A stretch of DNA of 64,000 nucleotides from Lepas anatifera. Its lineage: Eukaryota; Arthropoda; Thecostraca; Lepadidae. The position numbers and the translations under genes are program-made. The stretch covers positions 1,912,001-1,976,000 of the forward strand of contig JAOTON010000772.1 of NCBI GenBank assembly GCA_034440635.1. Reading direction: 5' to 3'. Below the pieces are notes generated by a model. It was not told the DNA's origin, ran no database searches, and saw only the letters and a list, made by a program, of their open reading frames with translations. This document shows, one piece after another, positions 12,981 to 25,759 of this stretch (positions within the stretch are counted from its first letter, which is position 1; every line of letters begins with the position of its first letter).

Positions 12981-15900
12981 ACAACGTTTGTATGTTTGGT
13001 TTTACATCTAAATTATCAGGATTATTAAAGAAGTTTTAATTTCAACTTTCGAACTTGTTTACACATTTAGAAGTTCAAATCTATCTCATGGCCATGGTTT
13101 GGGGGAAGTATTCCTACTGCACGGAATGATATAATAACTCTGGAGCCAAGCATGTTTCATTTCTGAATCAGTTGTTATTTTTAAAAGGTAACGATACAGG
13201 AGATTGTCACCGTATAAGTCCAGGTAAATTCAAACCCCGGTCAATCCTCAATCTCATCGATAAATTCGTGAAACTTTGTATGGCGAGTCCTGGCTTGTAT
13301 AGGCAGCGATTCCAAGCACATCAACTTGCAAATGTATTTATTTTAGTTAGTGATAGTCTATATGTGTCACACAAAATTGCCGGGCTGACTGCAACTGTAC
13401 CACATTGTTGAAAACGCGGACAAAATCGAGTACCGACCACAAATGAATTACGATACAGCGCAGGATAAGTTTCCTAAACAGACTTTCTTCTTTCTCGATG
13501 ACACACCCCAATATCCACAGTGCCCATCACCTCCATACAGAATTCCTTGCATTACTGCGGTGAGCGCTACAGTTACATGCACCATATGGCCCCTACCATT
13601 GCAAGTTGCACGAACGAGCACGTTTACAGCCGCACGCACGCGCGTCGCGCACCCCGTGAGGCGGCGCTGCACACCAGACACTGCATCGCACGGAAGTGCG
13701 TTTGTGCAGGCCGGGGAATTCTCGCACTAGCTGTGCGGGAATAGTGTGGAGTGGAACGCCCCTTCTGCCGCCCTCTCACACTGAGTGTCAGCACCACAAT
13801 GGCACTGGTGGCTGTAACCGGTGGGCCATGACCCCCTTTGGGCTCACCGAATAACTCTGGGGCGTTACGAATCTTGAGTTTTAACCAGGAATGCTGAACT
13901 AAAACAGCTACCTTTGATACAGCCCACTTTTATTTAAAACAAAATGTAAGTGGGGATGACGTTATGCCCTAAAAAGTTTTGAGCATACAGTAAAAAAGGG
14001 AGTAAAAATAGAAATCAAGTCTTCGAATCTTAATAAGAGTGAAGTCATACAGTCCCCTGCTGTTGAAAAGGGGTGACCATGCAGACAGTGCTGGGAGCCG
14101 CACACCCCTTGGTGTCCACATCGAAAGGACGCACGCGGTATTGCCACTTCGTCTGCTATCTCCCTGCTGCAGTCACTGCGCGGCCGGACCGTGAACATTC
14201 CAGCACTGAGAGGGCTTCTTGATGAGGAGTTATGCCGCGATGGGTTAGCAGTAGCTACTGTTTCCACAACGAACAAAGCCTGGGGCGAATGACCGCGGGC
14301 TGCAACGGATATCTGTGATGGGCTCAACCGCGTTTAGAGCCCCCGAGACAGCAGTGAGCATTGTTCCATTCCCCCTTTCGATAAAACAGCACGATCCAAT
14401 TGCAACTCGGTTCATATTACAGGAAGTTGACCAAGACGGGCCAATGGAGTGTAAGAAAGACAAACAGTGACTGTGTTTTCCCGATTTCAGGCAAAATCGA
14501 GAAAAGTCAGCCTGGTCTCCTTCCATCCATATAAATTTCCTCCTGAACTGTGGCTGATATGCCGACGGGGTGCCGACGGTAGCCAGGCAGGAGGCCACTG
14601 ACTTATTTGTGTATTTGTTATCATCAAACTGATCCAGACATGGCTATGAACTAACCACCGCTGACAACAGAGCTGTACTGGGATTTAGAACCGTCCTTGC
14701 TTTGATCTGGCAAAATGCTGGGCCCCAAACAAGCACTAATGCCCAAACCCCGGACTGGCGTGCCTGCACACACTACCAAATCATCACGAACATCCGAACT
14801 CACTTTCAGTCGCCCACCAAAGGATAAAACAAACGCTGGCCCAGCTTAAGCTGACTATGACGGATTAGGCTCGCCGGAGGGATAACCTGCCCATGTGTGC
14901 AGCTCGCGCAGCTCCCTCGTGCACCAAGCTCTCGCAACAACATCGTGTACGGCGAAACTCAGCCAATGGCTATTGAAAGGGAGCACAGAGCATGCTGCAT
15001 TCGAGCGTTGTGTGAAGGCCCTGGCCGAGCAGGTGAAGTTACGTGTCCTTTGCTCGGTTATTAGTATTCCACACGGAGCGCGATCCCCGACTGAGACCGT
15101 TTCCAGTCACGCAGGGCTGGAACTAGCACAGAGCACGCTGTCGGAGCAGGGCTGGTGTCACGGCCACCTCCTTCGTGGGGGCCAGTCTGAACTGGTTAAC
15201 GATCGCTACATGGACTTTATCAAGCGTGAGACTCCGGGACGGCTCACCGCAAACTCACAGTCACTTTTTTTCTTCAAATAATTTGTGTCAACACTATCCG
15301 TCTACCACATAAATAAGCAGCGGTGATTTTCTCAGAGCAGAGTCACATACATAGCCCAGCGTGAGCGTTTCATGGTCCGATCCCCAGACCTCAGACGGAC
15401 TTTGACATGGTAGACGGATGCTCCCAGATCATGTGGCCCCGCCAGAACACCGATCAGCAACAACCCCAGACGGCGCTCTTCAACGCAGCATACCAGGAAA
15501 CAGCCTGTTACACGTTTCTGAGTTCTCACGCAAGATGTATCTAAAGTTTGAAGGACCTCAGGCCCCTCCTCAGTGGCCAGCCTGGGCGCGCCTCTGCCGG
15601 TGGAGCCACTCGATCCGGACGTGCCGAGCCGCTATCTTCGCCGGGAGGTGCTCGCCGGCGCCGCCTCGGCACGCTGCAGGCGCCCCCACGCGGCAGTCCA
15701 CCCGCTGCCATATACGGTCATAAACAAAATGGGCGGGGGAGGCAGCCCACTCGTACTTCTGAGCCAGCCAGGCTCTACATCTTTATTAGTCACATGTTAA
15801 AACCCTCGATTAAGTTTACGATATGTCTGCCTTTCTTCGGATTACATTATTTCCATTTCTGGTCTCACGTGATAAACTCATTACAAAAAGCTTACACAGA

Positions 15901-18240
15901 CTTACGCCCGGATCTACCAGCAGTGAGGCCACCACAGTCTGTGCGATACAGCGCCGCTGCGAGGGTCGTCTGTCTGGGTTAGTCGTGACCGGGCGGGCCA
16001 TTTACATAGTGGCGGCGGTGCCTGCTCGGCAGACGCGGCCGACCCATGACCCCGTGACTGGGTCAGTCGCCAAGGCCGCCGCGCCGACGCCCGCACGGTC
16101 GTAAATCTGTACCCCAGCCCACTGCAGATGCATTAAAGTCACTGCGGCTCACGGACATGTAGCCTTCCCCACTCTCCCCTACTAGTCACATCCAGCATGG
16201 ATCGGCCCGTAGAGATAACAAATAAGCTATGTGGTATGTTCCAATGGCAGTCGTAAGCCAGGATGTAGCGTTTGCCGCATGACGACACAGTCCGCACCAG
16301 TCTTTAGTTCGCCCAGGGTCTTAAGAGACGTGTGTTTTTCAGTAGTTTTGATTTGTTCTTGTTTCAGACTCCATGTTTGCAGCTCGGCGGTAGGAAATAC
16401 GATAATTCAAAATCTGACCTCGCACTTCGAGATAAGCGACGGTTCTTTCTTTTGGAATTAACTTAACGAAACAATGTATCAAGAAGGTATTGCTTTAGCT
16501 CGAGCCTATTATTCAAATCACGTTATACTCGACACGGTTCTCAAGGAGGCCGAATGCTCTAAAATTCCGGTCTGGTCGCGTAGTTCGAGCCTCTTGGGGC
16601 AAAGGCCACGGCAGCAGAGTCGTCCCATGCAGACCAGTAGATGCGCCCCCTCGGCCCAGGCGGTGGAACCAGCGGCTCGTCCCACCAGCTTTACAGCCGT
16701 CGGCGACCGGGGTCGCTTCCGCTGCGGCGTCGTCACCGACGGTCGTTAAAGGTCAAACACGCCCACATGATACACGACGCGATTTCGAGCCGATTAAAGG
16801 CGACCAGCCCACGAGTAGAGGGGCGGTTTTCGACGGATACGGCGCCCACAGCGGCCACAGAAACCCAGTCTGGAACCGGGACATTTTAAGAGGACACTAC
16901 TTTCTTTTACTATTTGCAAGAGAAGTGAGCCTCATTTGGCGATATAACTATTTTACGTTCAGCTTGAAAGGAAGTTGATAGTATATGTTTCTATATCGAG
17001 CCCAGGAGAAAATACTTTGCAGACAATAATCTTTACATACGATGATAAAATCCAACCAGTTTCAGCATTTGTCAATACCTACCGGCAGCTCCGACCAATA
17101 TTCCGCGGGCGCGGGGCAATACAATCAGCGAAACGCGGCCGACATTTCTGGGTTGATGGCGCCCGTCGCGTTCGGCAGTCAGATAGCGTGCGTACGCGGA
17201 CTCTAATGCCCCACCGCGCGGTGCCCGCCCGCCGCATCCCAATGTCGGCAGCCGCCGACGGCCGTGCCTGTGGAGAGCGCGGAGCCGAGCACACGGGCAA
17301 TGCCTCAAACCGGCCAAACCTCCAATTCATCTTCAAATCGGACTTAATCGTTTGTCTGACAGAAATGCCCAAAACCTTGGAAAAACATAATTGTATCCAT
17401 TTTTTCCTTAGCCGCTTGCACAGATGCTGGAACACAGCGCATTAATCGCGCTGCAGCTCGTGTCATGTTGACTGAAATGAGGTACATTTTGATGCATTAT
17501 CAACCATGGTCGCAGTCAAAAACCGTTATCTATTTATATCATTGGATAGCTGAACCCCTGAAGACACTCAATGTTGAAAAGTACGAAATTTGGCAATAAG
17601 AGCCTGATAGTACTTGTAACTATTAGGCATGTAGCTCTAACTTATTCTCAAATCCTAAACTTCGTTAGACCTGCGAAAAAACGCACGCGAGTTTCACTTA
17701 GAATTTATATGTAGTGATGCATGTTTGTCCTCTAACAGCCGTGAAAATTAGCTCGGCATCAGTTGTCCCGGGAGATATGTCACTTTTGTGCGGCAATGTA
17801 GTCCAAGTAGCGTGAGGCCGCGGCTACGCGGCCGTCGGCTCATTTGCGCGGCAAATTAGAGGACGGCGGACGCGCCGTGGTCAGTCGTGACGAAGCGGAC
17901 TGCAAGACGCTGGGCAGAGTCAATCTTGCAAAAACCGATTTTAACACGCGCACTGAGGATGAGGGAAGATCAAAAGTCGCCCATTTGTTCATGGAGAGCT
18001 CAAAGTACGACCAGAAGGACGCTGTTAAAAAACTAGAGATTTACAGAATGTTTTCGTGCTACCATGAGTCTGGTCGTCAATCAGCCAAAGGCGGGAGGGG
18101 GCAACGGCACAGCTAATGAGAAACACAACCCGCCGTTCTTTCAACCTCCGACAGTTTAGCGAGGTTACTGGTAAGCCTGATCTGCTACAAAGGTTTTCGG
18201 TAATATTAGGCGCACTATCATATCAGGGCAAGCCAATTTC
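12981..18240. other. No gene recognised
   Basis: About 5 kb without a supported feature. GC-rich islands near 13600-13740, 15570-15720, 16020-16110, 16560-16880 and 17090-17310 produce overlapping ORFs but no conserved motif. Some could hide short exons that cannot be judged without homology searches. Confidence 0.35.
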
Positions 18241-18244
18241 ACTC

Positions 18245-18380
18245 GGGTAGGATGCGCCCCAAAGGCCCTGCACAGCGCCAAAAGGGCCCTGATGGGGTAA
18301 AGGGCCATGCTTGTTACAGAATCGTATCCTTAGGACCTTTGGGCCCTCAGGCGCTGCCCTGCCCCTGGCTACCCCTGATC
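18245..18380 (+). mobile_element. Decayed CAGGGGCG-type MITE relic
   Basis: The interior 'gcgccaaaagggccctgatgggg' block and the right end (ctggctacccctgatc, which reads on the minus strand as a variant of CAGGGGCGTAGCC) match the better preserved element at 50653-50924. The left end is degraded. Confidence 0.5.
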
Positions 18381-19785
18381 ATATCATCAAGAATCAAATT
18401 GGAAGTATCCGGCCTATGCTCTAGAGACAGCGAGATGTTAAACGTGTACCATGGTACAGCATACCGGCAACATACATAAGGTGCAAATGACGGGAATGTT
18501 ACTAAGCAGGGCGTCGCCACCGGGGCCGGCCTGCCCCCACTTTTTAAAGATTTTTATCTCGTCAAATGGGAGAAAACCGACATTCTTATAACCAGCCGCT
18601 GCGAAGGCAACGAGCCCAAATTACAGTATTTGGTTTACGTGAAGTTTTGTAGCGTCAGTTTAAGTTTGCTCCCCCTCCCCACTTCTTTTCCGGTGGCGAT
18701 GCTTATGATTGAGAGCCTGAAAGTTTCCATAGGAGCATACATGGAGGAGGCCCAGGAGGCAAGGAATAGAGATCACCTTGCATTCAGGCAACATCATACC
18801 AGAAAGACATCCATAGTTGACAATCGCTGATCAGTACCATTACCTGCTTACCACCAATGACCTCGTGGTAACATGAGCTCCGATGTTATAAAATAAATCC
18901 AGAAGGCCCATGACAACGAGTTTCAGCCCGGCAGTAACCCTCTTTATAAGCGGAAAGATAGTGGCACTAACCATTAATAATTCGATGGTGCGAGTGGGTA
19001 CTGATGTGAGACTGCTTCAATAACTTAACTAGATTTCAACGATAATTCTCGGGGTTAATGGATAGCAGACTGGATAAAGGGACGCGGGATATTAAACAGG
19101 AGGGTTACACAAAGATGCAAGAGAGGTCGCATGGTTTAATGAACATCCCTGTGAGTTTAATGTGTTGTCTGTTTCCGCTTTTTTTTTTATGGAGAGGACG
19201 GTACTCATTCCTGGAATCGCGCTTAACATTATTGTGTGAATAAATGCAGCTCCCGCACATGACCCTAGTTTCGATTGTTGTACTGATTTAAAGATGTCAA
19301 TAGTAAGAGCGAATTTGTGCCATTATTTATCATGTGGTACTTAACAGTTAAACCAGAGTGAAGGCTCAGCAAGACCTCTGACTTATGATGACCTTGAATA
19401 TATCAGATCGTTTTGAAATATTACTTGTGTTTTTCTTACATTTCAACCTCACTGGACCCACCTTATCTGATTCTGTCTCATTGAGTGTCTGCAAACTGGA
19501 AAGAACGAAATCGAATTCCGATATTTATAAACCTTGAAAATAGTTAATCTGATATGACCTGTGTAGATACCCATGTTTTATGGTGGATAATGGTTCAGAG
19601 CAACAGCTTTCATTTGAGCACAAAAAGTATTGCTAATAAGTATTTTTAGTTACGAGGTTTTGGCTATTTTAGCCAGTTCCCGGCCGAGCGGCGCACGGAT
19701 CCCAGCACTTGCTGCAGCTGCAGTGGCTCGGTCGGAATTCACCGGCGGCGTTCGCTCGCGGTCACAAGGCGAGTTTCTTTCTGGG
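18381..19785. other. No gene recognised
   Basis: Mostly AT-rich sequence with short unsupported ORFs. No repeat array or transposon end was noticed. Confidence 0.4.
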
Positions 19786-19975
19786 ATGAGGTGGCTTAGT
19801 GGATAGCACCCTTGTCTTCTAAGCCACCGGTCCGGGTTCTCCCGGCGGAGCCTCTGAATAAGTCGATCTGATCCCCAAAATCCCTTCCAACAGGGTGAGA
19901 GTTGGCGACGCCGTATGACCCTGGCAGTTGGTGCGTCGTTAAACCCCAACAATGACTGATGAATGAATGACAAGG
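19786..19975 (+). mobile_element. tRNA-derived SINE with gtgcgtcgttaaa tail
   Basis: A tRNA-like head starts gatgaggtggcttagtggat (A box tggcttagtgg) and has a B-box-like ccgggttctcccgg. The anticodon-like loop gtcttctaagc resembles tRNA-Arg(TCT). A body of about 100 bases follows, ending in ttggtgcgtcgttaaacccc and a gaatgaatga tail. The same gtgcgtcgttaa block ends the copies at 21550 and 33011, so they share a 3' domain although their heads differ. Confidence 0.7.
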
Positions 19976-20494
19976 TGAGTTTCTCACTCTCACTTCGGTT
20001 TACCGTCCAGCACCCACAGAAGCAGTGACTGGAACTCACTGTGGCTGATGCCCACTCTGCGTATCCCGAGATACGACTGATTTAAAACCTGTTCATCGGA
20101 TAGTTTGATGGGTCGCATTTCTCTCGCGATTCCTGTTGACACTTACAATACAATTTAGGGGCAAAACGGAAGCTGATCTTGACTTATTCAACCGAATGAG
20201 GCAACCCAGTAAACTAAACACTCAGTGGCATTGTAGTGTGCATGCTGTCGAGACCATAAATAACTCTTTCAAAGAAGGTATAGGCTAATTCTCTATAACG
20301 TTGGTGAGGCAGCCGTTGTGACGGTATTATCATATTTTAGCCGACATAATCGGTGTTACCAGGCCTGGATGATCCCAGCTTCAACTTGAAATGAAAATAA
20401 ATCTGGACATCTACACTGACCACCCGGTTGGAGCAGCTGAGGAAAACGAATGACAATGAAGGAAAACAGGGAAAGGCAAAACAGTTTCGCTTCT
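19976..20494. other. No gene recognised
   Basis: Unique-looking sequence between a SINE and a TTAA element. Confidence 0.4.
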
Positions 20495-21338
20495 GTAACA
20501 CGGGCATTGACGGGGGTCTGAGCCACCTTCGCCTTGACGGGGGGAGTACCCGCCCCCCTAAGATCTCCAGAACCGCGCTAGGTAGCGAAAAACGGTAAAC
20601 GGCGTTGGATAGCCCATCCACCTCTCGATCGAAAACATTTGAACCATTTTTTTCAGGTCACATTTAAGGTCACTAGAGGTCAAAACATGCCGTAATAGGG
20701 ATAACATGTAAATGAAGTTTTTCGGCCATTACATCAGAACAAGTAAAGATAGAGCAAAATGATTTGAACTATATGAATCCTCGCAGCAAGCCGCATCGAA
20801 TGATATATAATACGACCTTGCTAGGTCAAATCAAGGATTTGACCTGGCCTGAGGTCAGGTCAAGGTCAAATTGGGTAAAAAGCATATCATTACAACTGCA
20901 ATGACAAGGCAAATCCAATGCAGTTAAAATAAATGCTCTATCTCTATCTATTACTGAGGTATTCAGTTAAAACCATTTTCCCCATGTATTTCCAATGGAG
21001 AGGTCGTGGCTCGTACCTGACCTTAGGTCATCGATATAAAAAATACCGGAACATATTTTAGAGAACTCGGTGGGGCCATTGTGTGATATGAGTTTCAATC
21101 GGATAAGTTCACCCTGTTCCGACTTATGCTATCTTAAACTTTTTTTAGGTCAGGTCACTTGACCTGCACTGGTGACCTGACCTGAGATGACCTAACCTTA
21201 AAATTTTGACAAAAGTTGTAAAAATGATGAGGGAAAAGGTATACCAAGTACGGCGGCGCTACGCGCCGCAGTTTTTATGCTATCTTCGAAAAACCCGAGG
21301 GGGGGCGGGAACCCGCCCTCCGTCAATGCGCGTGTTAA
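20495..21338 (+). mobile_element. TTAA-bordered non-autonomous element, copy B
   Basis: The left end is gTAAcacgggcattgacgg at 20495. The right end is ccgtcaatgcgcgtgTTAA at 21320-21338, giving terminal inverted repeats of roughly 19 bases with one or two mismatches. Both ends carry G/C-rich subterminal hairpins. The interior has no ORF and several clustered AGGTCA/TGACCT motifs, for example ctgaggtcaggtcaaggtca near 20850-20870 and cacttgacctgcactggtga at 21158-21177. It shares its right half with copy A in the same orientation. Confidence 0.65.
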
Positions 21339-21549
21339 GTTACCCGATCGGGTCACGAGAGCAAATGTAACAAAGCCGACACCTTTTCTCACCCCTCTGT
21401 GCAATATATGTTAGGGGTAATTCCAAGCATGGAGAATATAGTAAGAGCGAGTGCAACGTTGATAAGTCGAGAAAATAATTAGGCAAACATAAAACGTTTT
21501 TATCGATGGATGAGGAACCAAAAACAGAAGAAAACAGCTAGTTTAAGTG

Positions 21550-21760
21550 TCTGGGTGGAACAGCCGGTTAGTAGGCGCTCGAATCGGTCGGTATCAGTCT
21601 GTATGCGCAGTGTCGCAGGTTCGAGTTCACCCAGAGGCAATATTTGACGCCCTGCCCCAGCTCAAGCCAAGCTTACTCCCCTTCCCACTCCGACGTCCTA
21701 TGGCCTCAGGGGTTGGTGCGTCGCTGTCCCTCCCCTTCCCTACCAAAAGCCGCTCAGATA
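21550..21760 (+). mobile_element. tRNA-derived SINE (TCTGGGTG family), copy 1
   Basis: The head begins tctgggtggaacagccggtt and closes with caggttcgagttcacccaga, so the first and last eight bases pair as a tRNA acceptor stem. A- and B-box-like blocks are present. The body contains ctatggcctcaggggttggt followed by gcgtcgctgt, the degenerate shared 3' domain. The sister copy is at 33011. Confidence 0.7.
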
Positions 21761-24700
21761 CCTGCCTTTCTGTACAGATATGTACGTTGTGTCACTGTGC
21801 CAGTTTCTGTCAGAACTTCATTGTGTCAATCCGCCCAGTAACCATCTCAATAATTCTCTGGCTATTCTAAGCGGTGATCTGGTGCGCGTCTTGGCGTGAG
21901 CCATTATCTAACGCAGAGCTGGCTGCACCATTTCGGGACCACATACACAGAGTGGGTAGGGGGTGGCGGGAGGCGGCACTGCGTGCGGCCGCCCCACCCC
22001 GAGGCCCGGGGACGCCATGTGCCGAGCGTGTGTCGGTACGGTTAGTGCTGGAGCGGCGCCAGGTGATCTCTCCGAGCGGCGTGTTTAGATTTGACGAGCC
22101 GCTGATGGCCACAGCCATCGCAGCCGACAGCTGATTAACGTCTGCTGATAGAAAAGGCCGAGCTGGAACGGCCCCGGGCGAAAAGGAAATATTTACCCCG
22201 GCCGCTACCGCGTCCCAGTCAAAACAGCCGGTATTTAACGACCATGGAATGTCTGCGGCCAGCGGAGAGCTTCGGCGGCAGCAGGCGGCGCGGCTGCCGG
22301 TGGGATATTTCAACACACACAGCGGATATCAGTTTTGGTCCCAAACCCCCTTCCAATGGTCTCCGGTGCGTCCAATTTCCCTCCACTGGGACTAGTGCCC
22401 TTATAGTCCCGAATAATTGAAGATCGGTTCCCAGTTCGACAAGGTCGATTGTGCCGTTTGCTAAATACTGTTATGACCCCTGACAAGGTACACTCGTTTG
22501 GTCCCTGGTACACATTTGAGGAAATGCTCTGGGCGTCTGTCATCTGCGCTGGCGCCGGCTGCTGCGGCTGCGGCGCTGGGGGACGCTGGGTGGTATGTGG
22601 AGGCCGGAGGTACTGCCGCCTGCTCTATCGTAAACAACGTGACGCCACAGGCGGCAGCAAGAAACGAAAAAACACCACCGGAGAGCAGCAAGGGCGAACT
22701 CCAGTCTCCTATTTGTATATAGGCCACCGTAGTTGAAATGTGGCCTAGCACCTCCCAAATAGGGACAGCATAACAACCCCAAAAAACATTATAGCGACAT
22801 CTGAAGTGGCGACTTGGGCAACTGACTGTAATCCATGTCTCCGTCTCGCATTGATTCCAGGCGGACGGCAAGCACTCCCATAAACAATAGCTTTATCACA
22901 CCTCTAGCTAAGGCAGAGCACCAATCCTGACCAACTGTCCACCCACAGTGCACGCTGCAGCTACAGGGGGCGGGTTCTGGGCCTGATCACCGAGTGCAGA
23001 CTGTTGCCATGGTGACGCTGCAGCGCTGCCGGGCCCCTCCCCGGCGCCAATGCACGGCACGACTCCGCACCAGCAGCATTGTTCGAGCCCGCTACATAAG
23101 TAGCACGGTCAACAAAGGCGGATCACCGTGCCGGGCTGCTACCACGTCCTACACGGCCGGCCGGCCGGTCCCACACCCGCTCCGGTGAAACATCACTGGG
23201 CTAAGTTTAGCATTTCAAGTTTGCTGGAAGACCGCTCGGATCTCGGGCTTATTCAATCAACGGGCGGCCAGCCATTGAAAGCATTCCGGAGTGAAGCCAT
23301 AAATCGGTACTGGGAAGGACGGACGGGGCGCCTCCGCCCACCATTAACTTTAACGACGCGCCAGAGGCGTCTGAGCCACCTGTAATCCCCAGGGTGTACG
23401 TCTACATTCGCACAGAAGCCCAGCCCAGTGGTCTGCGTGGTGGCGCTGGTATCGCGGCTCCCCCGCGGCAGAGATGGCCCCGCTGCCGCAACCGTGTGTC
23501 AAGCCGACGCCGCCGGCCCGCTACTGGCCGGAATACCAAGGGCTCATCTACGATGCAAAGCGGGGGAGCCGACATTTATGGCTTGTTACATTCGGGCGTG
23601 TGCGCAAACATAGCTAAGTCTGGCGCGCCGTGCATACACTCTTAAGCTCTCACGTTGGAGCAGGCCTCCCTGGAAAACCTCCCTGGAACTCGTTTTAAGC
23701 CCACGGAAAAACTCGGATTACTTGGAATGCATTGATTTTGTCAGGTGCCTAGCGAAAGCACCCGTGACGATATCAACCTAGGAAGCATTACCACTAAAAC
23801 ACCACGACTTCCACCTACCACACCTTACAATGTGGAGTAAATGGTCGAGTGGTTTCGCGACTGGGACGGAGGCGTTGCAGAAAGGCAATGACCCCTCTCC
23901 AGTCGTACTCTGCGTCGCTTGTCAGTGCTGGGGTACCTACTCAGAGGCGGTGGGAGACACTCCTCAGATCAGCACTGGGGGGGGAATCAGCTCAAGTGGT
24001 GGAGACCACCCAGCTAGTGGGCAGGAAGGCCAGCTTCACGGGGTGCGCACACAAACCTCTGGGTGGGGGATGGCTACCGGCCCAGCGCTGCGGGCGTGCG
24101 GCTGGTTTTTATCCGGTCGGGGCGGGCTGGCAAGGCAGGAGTTTCAGAAGTACCGATGATCGCTGCTGAAGGGAGAGACAAATATGAAAAAACAGCCATG
24201 CTGAACAGGCTCAATGCCCCAATACAGTCCCATGGTCTACTGCCGGGCCTGAGTCACCTTCACCCAAACCCGTGCTACCACCCCAGCCCCTGTAACGAGT
24301 GCGATAAATGTGGCCTCCCTATAAACAAGGTTAGAACTGGAGCTGTTTGGGACTGTGCACCCCAGTCTGTGTCTGGTGAGAATCAGTGTGACTGGGAGCG
24401 CCAGCCATGGGCCCCGAGCTCTGGCCACCACTGGGCTGCATATACCCGGGCCACCCTCAGTTCCACTACGGTTCCCACTGTTCGGTACACGTTGCACAAA
24501 GTTAGTGTTGTGTGGACGTATAAAAGCCGCTGCTAATCGGGTGGCATGAGGGTATGGATTACGGTCGAAGGCAATAAACTTCACCACATGCACAGTAAAT
24601 GTTTGTTAAAGAAGCCAGCAAGGCGACGCTCAATACTACAAAAATCAAACGGACGGGCAGCTCCAGCCTGGAAGTGTCTCGTAGAACTGTGATACTCCAT

Positions 24701-25543
24701 TTAGAGCCTATCTGTTGCATATTAAATGAAATGTGGAAAAGATGCTCCCTACGAAAACGATGGATGACAATGATAGTGACAAATACGTATCAAGACAAGT
24801 CTCAACTTTGGTCTACCACCAGCACTGAGTTCGCTTAAAAGCTAAGGCGAAATGCAAAGTAGTCGGAATAGGTCGCGGCACAGATCGACCCTCCAAATAC
24901 GGCAGTATTATCCAGGTTAAGGACCACTGGTTCACTACGAGACGCTGTCATCCATTCAAACAATCGTTTGGCATGCCATAAAACTGCACGGCATCCTGAC
25001 AGTGACCTGAATTCCAAGGAAATACATTCGTTTGAATGGACTGGTCTCAGTAAAAAATGCCGAGCCTTTTTTACATACCCGAGAGTGCTGAGCCTTTATC
25101 AGATAATGTAGAAATATTCCCGGCATAGAGGATACCTCGGGTGCAGCAAATATGCATCACGCAGTAACCTGTGGGAATGCCTTCTCATGCACCCAACCCA
25201 TCTGAGGCAGTTGTTTAGTGCAGGAGCGTATCACGGTTAGTAGACACTGAGCGTATCTGCCCGCCTCTGAACAGCACTTCTCTATGGTGGTTTTGGGCAG
25301 CCATACAATAAATGCACACACATGCCCACGTGAAGAGCACGATCAGTGCCGGGTCCAAGCCACTACTGGCGGCTTTGGGGAGGGGCAGCTGGGTCCAAAA
25401 TTGTGAAAAACTTATTTAACAAAACGGGCGAAAATCGAAGGATTTCGGGAAAGCACGCGCACTTCCCCCAATCCACCCCTGGGTGTGATGTTCCATTTTC
25501 ATGCAGGTATCACTCGCGGGCGTCGGGCGGAATCAGTGCAGCA
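21761..25543. other. No gene recognised
   Basis: GC-rich, CpG-containing islands (21950-22270, 22540-22640, 23020-23560, 23850-24160) give overlapping ORFs on both strands with no conserved motif. No supported exon. Confidence 0.35.
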
Positions 25544-25748
25544 TGACTTACGTTCCATGGCCAAAATGCGATCCGGACTGGACTTTCGATCAGGATACAC
25601 CGTTGAGTCATCACGTCCATCGAGTGCCATTTCTCCAGCACTTAAGCTGTAGTGCTGGGGAAATATCACGTTATGGACTTGATGACTGCACAATGTATCC
25701 TGATCGACAGCCCGATCCGGATCGGGTTTTGGCCATGGAATCTAAGAC
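25544..25748. mobile_element. Palindromic (foldback) element, copy 1
   Basis: The whole 205-base stretch is an imperfect palindrome. The left arm starts tgacttacgttccatggcca and continues with aaatgcgatccgg. The right arm, read on the minus strand, starts gtcttagattccatggccaa and continues with aacccgatccgg. The two arms meet at about 25646 around ccagcacttaagctgtagtg followed by ctgggg. A second, diverged copy lies at 45517-45702, which argues for a mobile foldback MITE rather than a unique hairpin. There is no coding content. Confidence 0.75.
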
Positions 25749-25759
25749 TGTAACTGCAG